Shown: piece after piece, positions 17,963 to 26,613 of the stretch | Layout of the letters: every line of letters starts with the position of its first letter | How positions within the stretch are numbered: position 1 is the first letter of the stretch | Assembly (NCBI GenBank): GCA_026416095.1 | Contig: JAOAFV010000039.1 | Span: 1-51,914, forward strand | Reading direction: 5' to 3' | Length of the DNA stretch: 51,914 bases | From: Bacteroidales bacterium | GTDB lineage: Bacteria; Bacteroidota; Bacteroidia; Bacteroidales; GWA2-32-17 | Notes under the pieces: generated by a model | What the model saw: only the letters and a program-made list of their open reading frames with translations | The model's database searches: none | What the model was told of the DNA's origin: nothing | Translations under genes and position numbers: made by a program

Positions 17963-18709
17963 CTATCTTCCTTTTCGTTTTAAAAACAGCTGAATAAACT
18001 TTATATCGCTACCTTCAAAAGTAAAAGATAACATAAGCATTTTGCTGTTCATATATTCAATGGCTCGAGTATATTGAGTATTATCGGGCACAATTACATT
18101 GTTAAGCCCAACTACATATTTTAATTCTATTGCAAATTTAAAGTACTGAAGAAAAAAATCGCAACCGAAACCAATTTCGTAATAGTAACTATATCGTTTC
18201 AGACGAATTTTAGGCATTTCTTCTTCACGAATTCTTTTTTGCGAAGCAAGATCAATTTTAATACTTGCACCGCCTATAAGATAAGGTCTAAAGTTATTTA
18301 AACGTTTCCCTTTATATTGTATCAACAATGGAAAATCAAGAAAAGTAGATTCAATTTTCATTGTATGGGTGAACATTATTGTGTCTTTTCGTACCCAATA
18401 TTCTAAATTTCGTTGGCCTAAATTTAAACCAGGTAGAAAGCGAAGAGAAAAATCTGGATAGAAATTGTAATTACTTACAATATTAATGTTTAAGCCTAAT
18501 TGTGGAATATTTTCTACTGAATAAACAGAATCTAAATACCAGAATTCACCAGAATTATGAATTGTAAAATCCATCCAATTAAAACCAAGTGCCATGCCAA
18601 AATGAAGAGGTACAACATCGTATTTCTGTAAATTCATTGGAACCTTGTTTTGTGTATATGAATTTATTAAGCAAAAAACACTAAATATTATATTAACTAA
18701 TTTCTTCAC
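17963..18709 (-). CDS. porT: PorT-like outer-membrane protein (type IX secretion)
   Basis: 248 residues. A signal peptide (KKLVNIIFSVFCLINSYTQ) is followed by alternating amphipathic strands typical of a small outer-membrane beta-barrel (FGMALGFNWMDFTI, FSLRFLPGLNLGQR, PYLIGGASIKI, YYYEIGFGCDFF, FAIELKYVVGLN). Known for the phylum: PorT is needed for T9SS function and is repeatedly found beside ubiE, as here (29 bases from ubiE). The sequence alone would only support a PorT-like or outer-membrane beta-barrel call; the neighbour raises confidence. It fits with the T9SS tail at 22-1101. Confidence 0.75.
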   Translation of the reverse strand: MKKLVNIIFSVFCLINSYTQNKVPMNLQKYDVVPLHFGMALGFNWMDFTIHNSGEFWYLDSVYSVENIPQLGLNINIVSNYNFYPDFSLRFLPGLNLGQRNLEYWVRKDTIMFTHTMKIESTFLDFPLLIQYKGKRLNNFRPYLIGGASIKIDLASQKRIREEEMPKIRLKRYSYYYEIGFGCDFFLQYFKFAIELKYVVGLNNVIVPDNTQYTRAIEYMNSKMLMLSFTFEGSDIKFIQLFLKRKGR

Positions 18710-18738
18710 AAGAAATTAAAAACGATATTTTTTAATAT

Positions 18739-19428
18739 TTATTTTACAAATACAAAGATACCAATTATATTGAAGTATGATTTTTTATATACAATTTTAA
18801 AGTTATTTTTTTTTATTAGTTCAATTATCTCGTTGGCAGTATAAAATTCTTTTATGCTTTTATAGAAATAATTGTAAGATATTTTATTGCCTGTAAAGAT
18901 TTTTCCAATTAATGGTACTATATACTTCAAATAAAACTCTAAAAAAATATTTAGATTATCTTTGAATCGTATTGCTTCTAAAATCACAAAAGGGGATCCT
19001 TTTTTTAGAATTCTATAAATTTGTGTAAGGGCTTTTTCAAGGTTTTCGAAATTTCTTATTCCAAATGCAACCATGGCACCATTAAAAAATTCATCGCAAA
19101 AATTATTATCTTCTATACTTTGCAAAATAAGTGAACAATTTTTTACTCTTTTTTTTATTATTTTTTTTTGAGCAATCTCGAGCATCTTTTCAGATATATC
19201 AATTCCAGTATATTCAATTGTATTATTTAATTTAGAAGAAACTATAATCATTTCTGCTGTACCAGTAGCAATATCAAGTACTTTTTGAGGGTTATAGTTC
19301 ATTAATAAACTTACGGCCTTTCTTCTCCATAGTTTATCTAGAAATAAAGTCATTATGCTATTAACTTTATCGTAATTGTATGAAATTGGATTAAAAACCG
19401 AAGTAACAAAAGAATGTGATTTAAACAT
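18739..19428 (-). CDS. ubiE: Demethylmenaquinone methyltransferase
   Basis: 229 residues, a class I SAM methyltransferase. The SAM-binding glycine loop is [11 protein letters not shown] (~50-60), followed by the acidic post-motif [33 protein letters not shown] matches the UbiE/MenG signature 'FGIRN'. It methylates demethylmenaquinone, the last step of menaquinone synthesis, so the organism keeps a quinone-based electron chain. The ATG overlaps the purL stop by 8 bases (ATGTTTAA), the same coupling geometry as metH-metF, and porT follows. Confidence 0.94.
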   Translation of the reverse strand: MFKSHSFVTSVFNPISYNYDKVNSIMTLFLDKLWRRKAVSLLMNYNPQKVLDIATGTAEMIIVSSKLNNTIEYTGIDISEKMLEIAQKKIIKKRVKNCSLILQSIEDNNFCDEFFNGAMVAFGIRNFENLEKALTQIYRILKKGSPFVILEAIRFKDNLNIFLEFYLKYIVPLIGKIFTGNKISYNYFYKSIKEFYTANEIIELIKKNNFKIVYKKSYFNIIGIFVFVK

Positions 19429-21649
19429 TTTTTTCCATTATTTTATTAATAGCATTCATGTATAGATTTTCATAATCGCTAACGAAACCGTAAGAAATGT
19501 CATCAATTCTAAATTCACCTTTAGTAACATGCCCAAGAGTAATAAATGGTACTTTTTTTTCGATCATAAAGTCCAAAAAATAAGGTTCGTTTTTACTGCT
19601 AACAGTTACAACTACTCTTCCTTGGGCTTCGCCAAAAAGAAAAGAGTCTAGGCGAATTTCGCTATCTGTAGTAATGTCGAATCCTAGTTTATTGGGTATA
19701 GCAGATTCTAAAAGACATATAAATAGACCACCTTCTGAAACATCGTGAGCTGAATTTATTAATTTTAATTTAACTAATTCTATCATAATTTTTTGTAAAT
19801 ACTTTTCCCATTTCAAATCGAAAAATGGAGCAGGCGACTCTTTTATTTTATGATAATTTATTAGATATTGAGATTGATTTATATCGTCTTTAATTGGGCC
19901 TATCAGATAAATCATATCGCCCTTTTGTTTAAAAGCTAAAGTCATTATGTTTTCTTTTTCTGTTATTCCAAGCATACCAATAACAGGTGTAGGGAATATA
20001 GGTATTATTTTCTTTCCTTTTTTTATTTGATTATAGAAGCTAACGTTTCCGCCTGTTACTGGTGTATTAAAAGCTTTACATGCCTTTGCCATGCCTCTTA
20101 TTACTTCAACAAATTGCCAATATACTTCGGGGTTGTATGGATTTCCAAAGTTTAAGCAATTTGTTATAGCAAGTGGCTTTACACCTGAACATACTAAGTT
20201 CCGAGCTGCTTCGGCTACTGCAATTTGAGCACCTTTATAAGGATTGGCCCAAACATAATGCGAATTGCAATCAACAGTTACTCCAAGTATTTTGCTTGTT
20301 TCTTTAATGTTTATTAGTCCTGCATCGGCCGGGAAATTAGTTGTTATGTTATTAGTTCTTACCATAGTATCGTATTGTTCATAAATCCATCTTTTAGAGG
20401 CAATTGTAGGTAACTGGACAAGAAATTTTGCCGCTTCAATGTATTTTTCTTCTTCTTTTTTAATTTTTTTAATATTAAAAGTTTTCAATTTTTTTATATA
20501 TTTTGGCTTTTTTGCTTTTCTTTCGTAAACAGGGGCTCCACCTCCTAAAACAAGCGATGATGCAGGTACTTCTGCTACTATTTTATTATTAAAGTAAAAA
20601 TAAAGTTTATCTTCTTTTATAACTTCGCCAATTATTGCATAGCCAATATCCCATTTTTCAAGTATTTTTTCAACTTTTTGTTCGTTACCTTTTTCAACAA
20701 TCATTAACATTCTTTCCTGAGATTCTGATAAAAGTATTTCCCATGGTTCCATATCTTGCTGACGTAAAGGTACTTTGTCTAAGTGAATTTTCATTCCTAC
20801 TTTTCCTCTAGCCGACATTTCCGAAGTAGAACAGATAATACCTGCGGCTCCCATGTCTTGCATAGCTACTATTAGGCCTTGTTCGTTAAGCTCTTGTGTT
20901 GCTTCTAGCAGTATTTTTTCCATGAAAGGGTCGCCAACTTGAACACTAGTAATTTTTTCGGCAGAGTTTTCATTGAGATCGGCACTTGCAAATGATGCTC
21001 CATGAATACCGTCTTTGCCTGTTTGGGAACCTATAATATAAACCGGATTCCCAATTCCTTTTGCAGTTGCTGATATAATCTTATTTTTTTTAACTATACC
21101 AACCGACATAGCATTTACCAGAGGGTTTTCATTATAACAGTCATCGAAATAAACTTCTCCACTAACTACTGGAACACCAAAAGAGTTACCATAATCACCA
21201 ATTCCGCGTACAACACCATCTAACAACCATTTTGTTTTTTCTAAAGCAATATTTCCGAAGCGCAAAGAATTGAGTTGGGCAATAGGTCTTGCTCCAGTAG
21301 TAAATATATCCCTATTAATACCACCAACACCTGTTGCTGCGCCCTGATATGGCTCTATAGCCGAAGGATGATTATGCGATTCTATTTTAAAAACGCAAGC
21401 ATAATTTTCACCTATATCTACTATGCCAGCATTTTCGCTTCCTGCTTCGGCGAGTAAGCATTTTCCTTTACGTGGTAGTGTTTTTAACCATTTTATTGAA
21501 TTTTTGTATGACGTATGTTCCGACCACATAGCAGAGTAAATAGCTAATTCTGTATAGTTAGGAGTTCGCCCAAGAATTTTTTTTATCATTTTAAATTCTT
21601 CGGGCAGTAACCCTAAGTTTTTAGCATCTTTAATAGTAACTTTTTTCAT
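19421..21649 (-). CDS. purL: Phosphoribosylformylglycinamidine synthase, small PurL subunit
   Basis: 742 residues, which is the small PurL type (about 740) and not the ~1220-residue single-chain enzyme. It begins with the small-type N-terminus [21 protein letters not shown]. The ATP and FGAR site is [20 protein letters not shown], and the internal duplication appears again from ~400 ([35 protein letters not shown]). It catalyses FGAR plus ammonia and ATP to FGAM, in complex with PurQ (glutaminase) and PurS. Neither partner is in the window and they must lie elsewhere. It heads the purL-ubiE-porT run; a TACTTTTG box lies on the minus strand at 21682-21675. Confidence 0.95.
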   Translation of the reverse strand: MKKVTIKDAKNLGLLPEEFKMIKKILGRTPNYTELAIYSAMWSEHTSYKNSIKWLKTLPRKGKCLLAEAGSENAGIVDIGENYACVFKIESHNHPSAIEPYQGAATGVGGINRDIFTTGARPIAQLNSLRFGNIALEKTKWLLDGVVRGIGDYGNSFGVPVVSGEVYFDDCYNENPLVNAMSVGIVKKNKIISATAKGIGNPVYIIGSQTGKDGIHGASFASADLNENSAEKITSVQVGDPFMEKILLEATQELNEQGLIVAMQDMGAAGIICSTSEMSARGKVGMKIHLDKVPLRQQDMEPWEILLSESQERMLMIVEKGNEQKVEKILEKWDIGYAIIGEVIKEDKLYFYFNNKIVAEVPASSLVLGGGAPVYERKAKKPKYIKKLKTFNIKKIKKEEEKYIEAAKFLVQLPTIASKRWIYEQYDTMVRTNNITTNFPADAGLINIKETSKILGVTVDCNSHYVWANPYKGAQIAVAEAARNLVCSGVKPLAITNCLNFGNPYNPEVYWQFVEVIRGMAKACKAFNTPVTGGNVSFYNQIKKGKKIIPIFPTPVIGMLGITEKENIMTLAFKQKGDMIYLIGPIKDDINQSQYLINYHKIKESPAPFFDLKWEKYLQKIMIELVKLKLINSAHDVSEGGLFICLLESAIPNKLGFDITTDSEIRLDSFLFGEAQGRVVVTVSSKNEPYFLDFMIEKKVPFITLGHVTKGEFRIDDISYGFVSDYENLYMNAINKIMEKNV

Positions 21650-21734
21650 ATAAAATTGGGCAAAAATTATGAAACAAAAGTAATAAAAAGGAAAAAAAAC
21701 TTATATAAAATTTTTTATTTTTAGAAAGATTTAA

Positions 21735-21742
21735 TATCTTTG
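21735..21742 (+). promoter_or_regulatory. -7 box for tRNA-Leu
   Basis: TATCTTTG, a full match to TAnnTTTG, 13 bases before the tRNA. No TTTG lies at the expected -33 distance, so this is half a promoter on sequence alone. Confidence 0.45.
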
Positions 21743-21755
21743 CAAAGCAATTTAA

Positions 21756-21839
21756 GCCCAGGTGGTGGAATTGGTAGACACGCCAGTTTGAGGGACTGGT
21801 GCTGTAACAGGCGTGCAGGTTCGAGTCCTGTCCTGGGCA
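21756..21839 (+). tRNA. tRNA-Leu (anticodon GAG)
   Basis: 84 bases. The acceptor stem GCCCAGG (21756-21762) pairs with CCTGGGC (21832-21838), with discriminator A. The anticodon stem CCAGT/ACTGG encloses TTGAGGG, giving GAG, which reads CUC and CUU. A long class II variable arm (TGCTGTAACAGGCG region) and a T-arm with GGTTCGAGTCC are present. CCA is not encoded. It sits alone between purL and gldA. Confidence 0.96.
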
Positions 21840-21846
21840 CTGAAAG

Positions 21847-22767
21847 TTATCCCTTCGTTAATTCATGAAAAATTTCTTCTAAGCCTTTATCTTTTTTTTG
21901 CATTGTTAAAATTGGGTTATTTGAGGTAACTGAATAGTTGTATAAAATATATCTTATATCGTCCTGACAGTTTGCCTCTATAATAAATTTTGTCTTGCTT
22001 ATTTCTTTTACTTGTGTAATTCCTTTTATTTTTTCGAGTTCTTTTTTAGTAACACTATTTTTAAATTCCACTATTATTACTTGCTTATTAAAACTTTCTG
22101 CAAATTTCCTAAGATCATCGTTTTTGCTATCGGCAACAATTTTCCCTTTATTAATAATAATAATTCTATTACATATTGCCTCAACTTCTTGCATAATGTG
22201 TGTAGAAAGTAAAACGGTTTTTTCTTTTCCAAGTTCTTTTATTAAATTTCTAATTTCGATTACTTGATTTGGGTCAAGTCCACTTGTTGGTTCATCCATA
22301 ATAAGTACCGATGGGTTATGTAGCAAAGCTACTGCCAGTCCTACCCGTTGTTTATATCCTTTCGATAATGCTCCTATTTTTTTTCGTAATTCTGAACCTA
22401 AACCAACAAGTTCAATAATTTCGTTAATTCTCTTTTTTAACTCTCTTTTTTTTAAACCATAATATTGTCCACTTATGTATAATAGTTCTTTTATATACAT
22501 ATCCAAATATAACGGATTATTTTCAGGTAAGTAACCTATTTCTTTTCGCACTTTTATAGAATCTAATAATATGTTTTTTTCATTTACAAAAACTTCTCCT
22601 TCGTCTGGTGGTATTATTCCCATGATTATTTTCATTAAAGTTGTTTTTCCTGCCCCATTTGGTCCTATAAAACCGAATATTTCGCCCTTTCCTACGGTGA
22701 AATTTATTTTGTCTAATGCAACTTGTTTATTATAAGTCTTTGTTACATTAATAATTTTTATTGACAT
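21847..22767 (-). CDS. gldA: GldA-like ABC transporter ATP-binding protein
   Basis: About 306 residues. It has a single ABC cassette with Walker A GPNGAGKTT (~residue 36-44), a Q-loop region YLPENNPLYLDMYIKELL, signature LSKGYKQRVGLAVALL, Walker B VLIMDEPTSGLDPNQ and switch STHIMQEVEAICNRI. The VRKEIGYLPENNPLYLDMY stretch is close to GldA of gliding Bacteroidetes; the ~90-residue C-terminal domain is also the GldA length. It would act with GldF/GldG membrane partners, not seen here. ATG at 22767 is preferred over a GTG at 22776, because the GTG falls inside a perfect minus-strand TAACTTTG box (22783-22776). Other ABC-2 export functions remain possible. Confidence 0.8.
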   Translation of the reverse strand: MSIKIINVTKTYNKQVALDKINFTVGKGEIFGFIGPNGAGKTTLMKIIMGIIPPDEGEVFVNEKNILLDSIKVRKEIGYLPENNPLYLDMYIKELLYISGQYYGLKKRELKKRINEIIELVGLGSELRKKIGALSKGYKQRVGLAVALLHNPSVLIMDEPTSGLDPNQVIEIRNLIKELGKEKTVLLSTHIMQEVEAICNRIIIINKGKIVADSKNDDLRKFAESFNKQVIIVEFKNSVTKKELEKIKGITQVKEISKTKFIIEANCQDDIRYILYNYSVTSNNPILTMQKKDKGLEEIFHELTKG

Positions 22768-22805
22768 TTTTTTCACAAAGTTACATTTTTTTGTTAATAA
22801 AATAA

Positions 22806-22837
22806 TTTGGTTATTATTAAAATTTAGCCAAACTTTG
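22806..22837 (+). promoter_or_regulatory. Likely promoter of the purF-like gene
   Basis: TTTG at 22806-22809, 20 bases, then AAACTTTG at 22830-22837 (7 of 8 positions of TAnnTTTG). The distance to the start codon at 22865 is 27 bases. Confidence 0.5.
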
Positions 22838-22864
22838 TGCTAATTAAAATAGGTAAATCATTTT

Positions 22865-24760
22865 ATGAGCGAAGAAATAAGACACGAATGTGGCATTGCT
22901 CTATTAAGATTAAGAAAACCTTTGGAATATTATTTTTCTCAATATGGAACATGGATGTATGGTATAAATAAGATTTATCTTTTAATGGAAAAGCAACACA
23001 ATCGTGGACAAGATGGAGCTGGATTAGCTGTTGTTAAAATTGATCCTCAACCGGGTAGTCAGTATATCGATAGAATTAGATCTGTTAATTCACAGTCACT
23101 TTTAGATATATTTGAGCAATTATTTTCTACTTTGGAAACAATTAAAAACAAAAATCCAGAAAGATTTTTAGATCCTACTTGGGCAAAAATGAATGTTCCT
23201 TTTGCAGGCGAAGTATTTTTAGGACACCTACGATATGGTACATTCGGTAATAACGACATAAATTATGTTCACCCATTAGTTAGAGAGAATAATTGGAAAA
23301 CAAGAAATTTAATTATAGCAGGTAATTTTAATCTTACAAATACTTCGGAACTTTTTGAGCATCTTATTGAACTTGGACAACATCCGAAGGCATATTCCGA
23401 CACTGTTACAATACTTGAAAAAATTGCTCATTTTCTAGACGACGAGGTAGAAAGAATATTTAATAAATATAAACGACAAGGTTTCGATAATAAAACTATT
23501 ACCGATTATATTTCGAAAGAGATTGATATTGTAAGAATATTAAACAATTCAGCATGGAGGTGGGATGGGGGATTTGTAATTGGAGGTATTATTGGAAATG
23601 GCGATTCTTTTATATTCCGAGATCCTTGGGGTATTCGTCCTGCTTATTATTACTGTAATGAAGAAATTGTTGCGGCTGCAAGTGAAAGACCTGCTATACA
23701 AACTACTTTTAATGTAAAATTCGATGATGTCGAAGAATTACCACCAGGTCATGCATTAATAATTAAATACGATGGAGAACATAAATTAGAAAAAATAATA
23801 GAGCCATATAAAAAAAAGAGTTGTAGCTTCGAAAGAATATATTTTTCAAGGGGTACAGATAAAGAAATTTACAACGAACGAAAAATGTTAGGGAAACTAA
23901 TTGCTCCTAAGGTTTTACATGAAATAAACTACGATCTTGAAAATACCATTTTTACATATATACCTAATACTGCTATAGATGCATTTTTAGGGTTAATCGA
24001 GGCAATTAGAGAGTATTGCGATCAAATAAAAAAAGAGAAACTCTTGAACAGAAACTTAACGGAACAAGAGATTGATAAAATTCTTAAGATACATCCACGT
24101 ATAGAAAAACTAGCTGTTAAAGATTTAAAATTAAGAACTTTTATCACTGCCGATGATAATCGTAAAGATCTTGTAGCACACATATATGATGTTACATATG
24201 GCGTAGTTAACCCATCGGATACAGTTGTTATTGTCGACGACTCAATTGTTAGAGGTACTACCCTTAAAGAAAGTATTCTAACTATGTTCGATAGATTAAA
24301 TCCAAAGCGAATAGTAATTGTATCGTCGGCACCACAAATAAGATTTCCAGATTGTTATGGTATAGATATTGCTAAATTACAAGATTTTATTGCATTTGAG
24401 GCAGCTATAGCTTTACTTAAAGAAAAGAAAATGGAAAATTTACTCAACTATATTTATAAAAAATGCAAAGAACAAGAAAATTGGCCTAAAGAAGAAATTG
24501 TAAATTACGTAAAATTGATATACGACCAATTTACCGATGATGAAATTTCAAAAAAAATAGCTGAAATGTTACATGATAACAAAATAAAAGCCGAATTAAA
24601 AATTATTTATAATACAGTTGAAAACCTACATAAAGCATGTCCAAACCACACAGGCGATTGGTATTTTACTGGAGATTATCCTACTCCTGGTGGAAATAAA
24701 ATTGTAAACACTGCCTTTATTAATTACATAGAAGGAAAAAACATTAGAGCTTATAGTTAA
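22865..24760 (+). CDS. purF: Long-form amidophosphoribosyltransferase (PurF-like)
   Basis: 631 residues, against about 470-505 for ordinary PurF. Cys9 in HECGIALL is the Ntn glutaminase nucleophile after removal of leading residues. KQHNRGQDGAGLAVV and GEVFLGHLRYGTFG match the class II amidotransferase fold, and DDSIVRGTTL inside 454-466 is the PRPP loop. Extra segments lie at about 60-110, 185-230 and 375-435, with an ~80-residue C-terminal extension. PurF makes phosphoribosylamine, the first step of purine synthesis. Long paralogues of this type occur in Bacteroidales beside a standard-length PurF; whether this one is the housekeeping enzyme cannot be told here. Its stop shares TTAA with the stop of convergent tsaC (4-base overlap). 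Confidence 0.85.
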   Translation: MSEEIRHECGIALLRLRKPLEYYFSQYGTWMYGINKIYLLMEKQHNRGQDGAGLAVVKIDPQPGSQYIDRIRSVNSQSLLDIFEQLFSTLETIKNKNPERFLDPTWAKMNVPFAGEVFLGHLRYGTFGNNDINYVHPLVRENNWKTRNLIIAGNFNLTNTSELFEHLIELGQHPKAYSDTVTILEKIAHFLDDEVERIFNKYKRQGFDNKTITDYISKEIDIVRILNNSAWRWDGGFVIGGIIGNGDSFIFRDPWGIRPAYYYCNEEIVAAASERPAIQTTFNVKFDDVEELPPGHALIIKYDGEHKLEKIIEPYKKKSCSFERIYFSRGTDKEIYNERKMLGKLIAPKVLHEINYDLENTIFTYIPNTAIDAFLGLIEAIREYCDQIKKEKLLNRNLTEQEIDKILKIHPRIEKLAVKDLKLRTFITADDNRKDLVAHIYDVTYGVVNPSDTVVIVDDSIVRGTTLKESILTMFDRLNPKRIVIVSSAPQIRFPDCYGIDIAKLQDFIAFEAAIALLKEKKMENLLNYIYKKCKEQENWPKEEIVNYVKLIYDQFTDDEISKKIAEMLHDNKIKAELKIIYNTVENLHKACPNHTGDWYFTGDYPTPGGNKIVNTAFINYIEGKNIRAYS

Positions 24761-25374
24761 AATTTTAATTCACCTGCTCCTTGTCTTATTATTTCAATCT
24801 TATCGCCAGTGCAATCTACTATTGTAGATGGAATTAAATTTCCATAGCCACCATCTATAACAATGTCAACATCATTTTTATATTTTTCGTGAATTAATTC
24901 AGGGTCGGTCATATACTCTTGTATATCATCAAAAGCTATTACTGAAGTTGAAAAAATAGGATTACCTAACGCATTAACAATTTCAAGCGAAATTTTGTTG
25001 TTTGGTATTCTAATACCTATCGTCTTCTTTTTGTTTAACTTAAGCATTTTTGGTACTTTGTTGTTTGCTTCAACTATAAATGTAAACGGTCCAGGCAAAT
25101 TTTTTTTCAATAATTTGAAAATTTCATTACTTAATGGATTAGTAAACTCGCTTATTTGACTTATGTTTGAAAAAATTAAACTAAACTGTGCTTCTTCTGG
25201 GTCAATATTCTTTAATCTTGCTATTTTCTCGAATGCTTTGTGCGAAAAAATATCACAACCAAATGCATACAAAGAATCTGTAGGATACACTATTACTCCA
25301 TCATTTTTTAATACTTCAACAACTTTTTTTATTATCTTTTGCGATGGATTTTCAGCATATACCTTAACAATCAT
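24757..25374 (-). CDS. tsaC: L-threonylcarbamoyladenylate synthase (YrdC/Sua5 family)
   Basis: 205 residues, YrdC domain only. GVIVYPTDSLYAFGCD is the signature strand-loop, followed by KNIDPEEAQFSLIFSNI, NLPGPFTFIVEAN and TIGIRIPNN. It makes threonylcarbamoyl-AMP from threonine, bicarbonate and ATP for the t6A37 modification of ANN-decoding tRNAs. The 'KRxxxxP' region is divergent (KNIDPEEAQ). It is convergent with the purF-like gene and stands alone. A minus-strand TAATTTTG box lies at 25393-25386, about 12 bases before the start. Confidence 0.9.
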   Translation of the reverse strand: MIVKVYAENPSQKIIKKVVEVLKNDGVIVYPTDSLYAFGCDIFSHKAFEKIARLKNIDPEEAQFSLIFSNISQISEFTNPLSNEIFKLLKKNLPGPFTFIVEANNKVPKMLKLNKKKTIGIRIPNNKISLEIVNALGNPIFSTSVIAFDDIQEYMTDPELIHEKYKNDVDIVIDGGYGNLIPSTIVDCTGDKIEIIRQGAGELKF

Positions 25375-25385
25375 ATTTTTTTTTG

Positions 25386-25393
25386 CAAAATTA
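25386..25393 (-). promoter_or_regulatory. -7 box for tsaC
   Basis: The minus strand reads TACTAATTTTGCAAA; TAATTTTG is a perfect -7 box. The same 15 bases occur at the rpsL promoter on the other strand. The nearest upstream TTTG is at 17 bases, a little short. Confidence 0.45.
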
Positions 25394-25675
25394 GTATTTT
25401 TCTTTTACAACAAACATATTTTAAATTTTTACTTAAATTTTGATGTTTAACTCATGATAAAAAATCATGCCATATTAATCAGATTGCAAATAACAGGTAG
25501 TTGTTGGTTTATAAAAAATATTACTAATCTGTCTCTAACTGTTGTCAAAAAATAGCCAAAAGTTTATTCAATAATTTTTTTTACTTAAGCATTTAATTAA
25601 TTTATTTTGCAAGTATTTTTAAATTTTTTTATTAATAATTGTTTAAAAAAAAACTAAAAAAATTTTTTTAAAATG
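25394..25675. other. Gene-free gap upstream of the ribosomal superoperon
   Basis: AT-rich with no open frame. It holds a perfect short inverted repeat CATGAT-AAAAA-ATCATG (25453-25469) with no T-run, and long A/T tracts (25565-25670) just upstream of the rpsL promoter that could act as an UP-like activating region. Nothing else is supportable. Confidence 0.5.
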
Positions 25676-25706
25676 TTGTGAATATGAAAATAATATACTA
25701 ATTTTG
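25676..25706 (+). promoter_or_regulatory. Promoter of the rpsL superoperon
   Basis: TTG at 25676-25678, 20 bases, then TAATTTTG at 25699-25706. Both elements are exact and the position, 30 bases before rpsL, is right. It is the only clear promoter found before the long co-directional run to rplQ, apart from a lone -7 box before rpsM. Confidence 0.7.
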
Positions 25707-25736
25707 CAAACCATTTTTTGAAAACAACATTAATAT

Positions 25737-26126
25737 ATGCCAACTATACAACAGTTAGTAAGAAAAGGAAGAAAAGAAAAGAAAAGGAAAAGCAAATCGC
25801 CTGCTTTACATGGTTGCCCCCAAAAAAGGGGTGTATGCTTACGAGTCTACACCACAACACCTAAAAAACCAAATTCTGCATTGCGCAAAGTTGCAAAAGT
25901 TAGATTAACCAATAAAGAGGAAGTTATAGCTTACATTCCAGGCGAAGGACATAATTTACAAGAACACTCTATTGTACTGGTAAGAGGAGGCCGTGTAAAA
26001 GATTTGCCAGGCGTACGTTATCATATTATAAGAGGTGCCCTCGATACTGCAGGTGTCGAAGGCCGTAAAAGAGGTCGTTCGTTATATGGTACAAAACGTC
26101 CGAAAAAAACTGCTGTTGCAAAATAA
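25737..26126 (+). CDS. rpsL: 30S ribosomal protein S12 (uS12)
   Basis: 129 residues. [20 protein letters not shown] and [17 protein letters not shown] are the decoding-centre loops. Both lysines whose changes give streptomycin resistance elsewhere are present, so the protein looks wild type. It is the first gene of the superoperon, 7 bases before rpsG. Confidence 0.99.
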   Translation: MPTIQQLVRKGRKEKKRKSKSPALHGCPQKRGVCLRVYTTTPKKPNSALRKVAKVRLTNKEEVIAYIPGEGHNLQEHSIVLVRGGRVKDLPGVRYHIIRGALDTAGVEGRKRGRSLYGTKRPKKTAVAK

Positions 26127-26133
26127 ATAAATT

Positions 26134-26610
26134 ATGAGAAAAGGTAAAGCAAAGCGTAGAATATTGCTCCCTGATCACCGATATAACGATGTAATGGTTA
26201 CTCGCTTCATCAATAACTTAATGAAACAAGGGAAAAAAACTGTTGCTGCAAAGATATTTTATACTGCCCTTGAATTAATTGAAAAAAAAGCAAAAGAAGT
26301 TGGATTAACACCACTTGAATATTGGAAAAAAGCCCTTGAAAACGTTACTCCTCAAGTTGAAGTTAGGAGTCGTAGAATAGGTGGTGCTACTTATCAAGTC
26401 CCAACAGAAATAAACCCAGAAAGAAAAATATCTTTAAGCATGAAAAATTTAATACAATTTGCTCGAAAAAGAAATGGCCGTTCGATGGCAGAAAAACTTG
26501 CAGCAGAAATAATTGCAGCTTATAACAACGAAGGTGGTGCATTTAAACGTAAAGAAGAAATTCATCGTATGGCCGAAGCTAATAAAGCGTATGCTCATTT
26601 TCGTTTTTAA
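26134..26610 (+). CDS. rpsG: 30S ribosomal protein S7 (uS7)
   Basis: 158 residues, normal length. [19 protein letters not shown] and [20 protein letters not shown] are diagnostic. It nucleates the 30S head on 16S rRNA and, in other bacteria, represses its own operon. Three bases separate its stop from fusA. Confidence 0.98.
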   Translation: MRKGKAKRRILLPDHRYNDVMVTRFINNLMKQGKKTVAAKIFYTALELIEKKAKEVGLTPLEYWKKALENVTPQVEVRSRRIGGATYQVPTEINPERKISLSMKNLIQFARKRNGRSMAEKLAAEIIAAYNNEGGAFKRKEEIHRMAEANKAYAHFRF

Positions 26611-26613
26611 TGT

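Noticed and set aside
25453-25469. CATGAT-AAAAA-ATCATG inverted repeat as a regulator site for rpsL or tsaC
   Set aside because: A six-base palindrome is expected by chance at this composition and it is more than 200 bases from the rpsL promoter.
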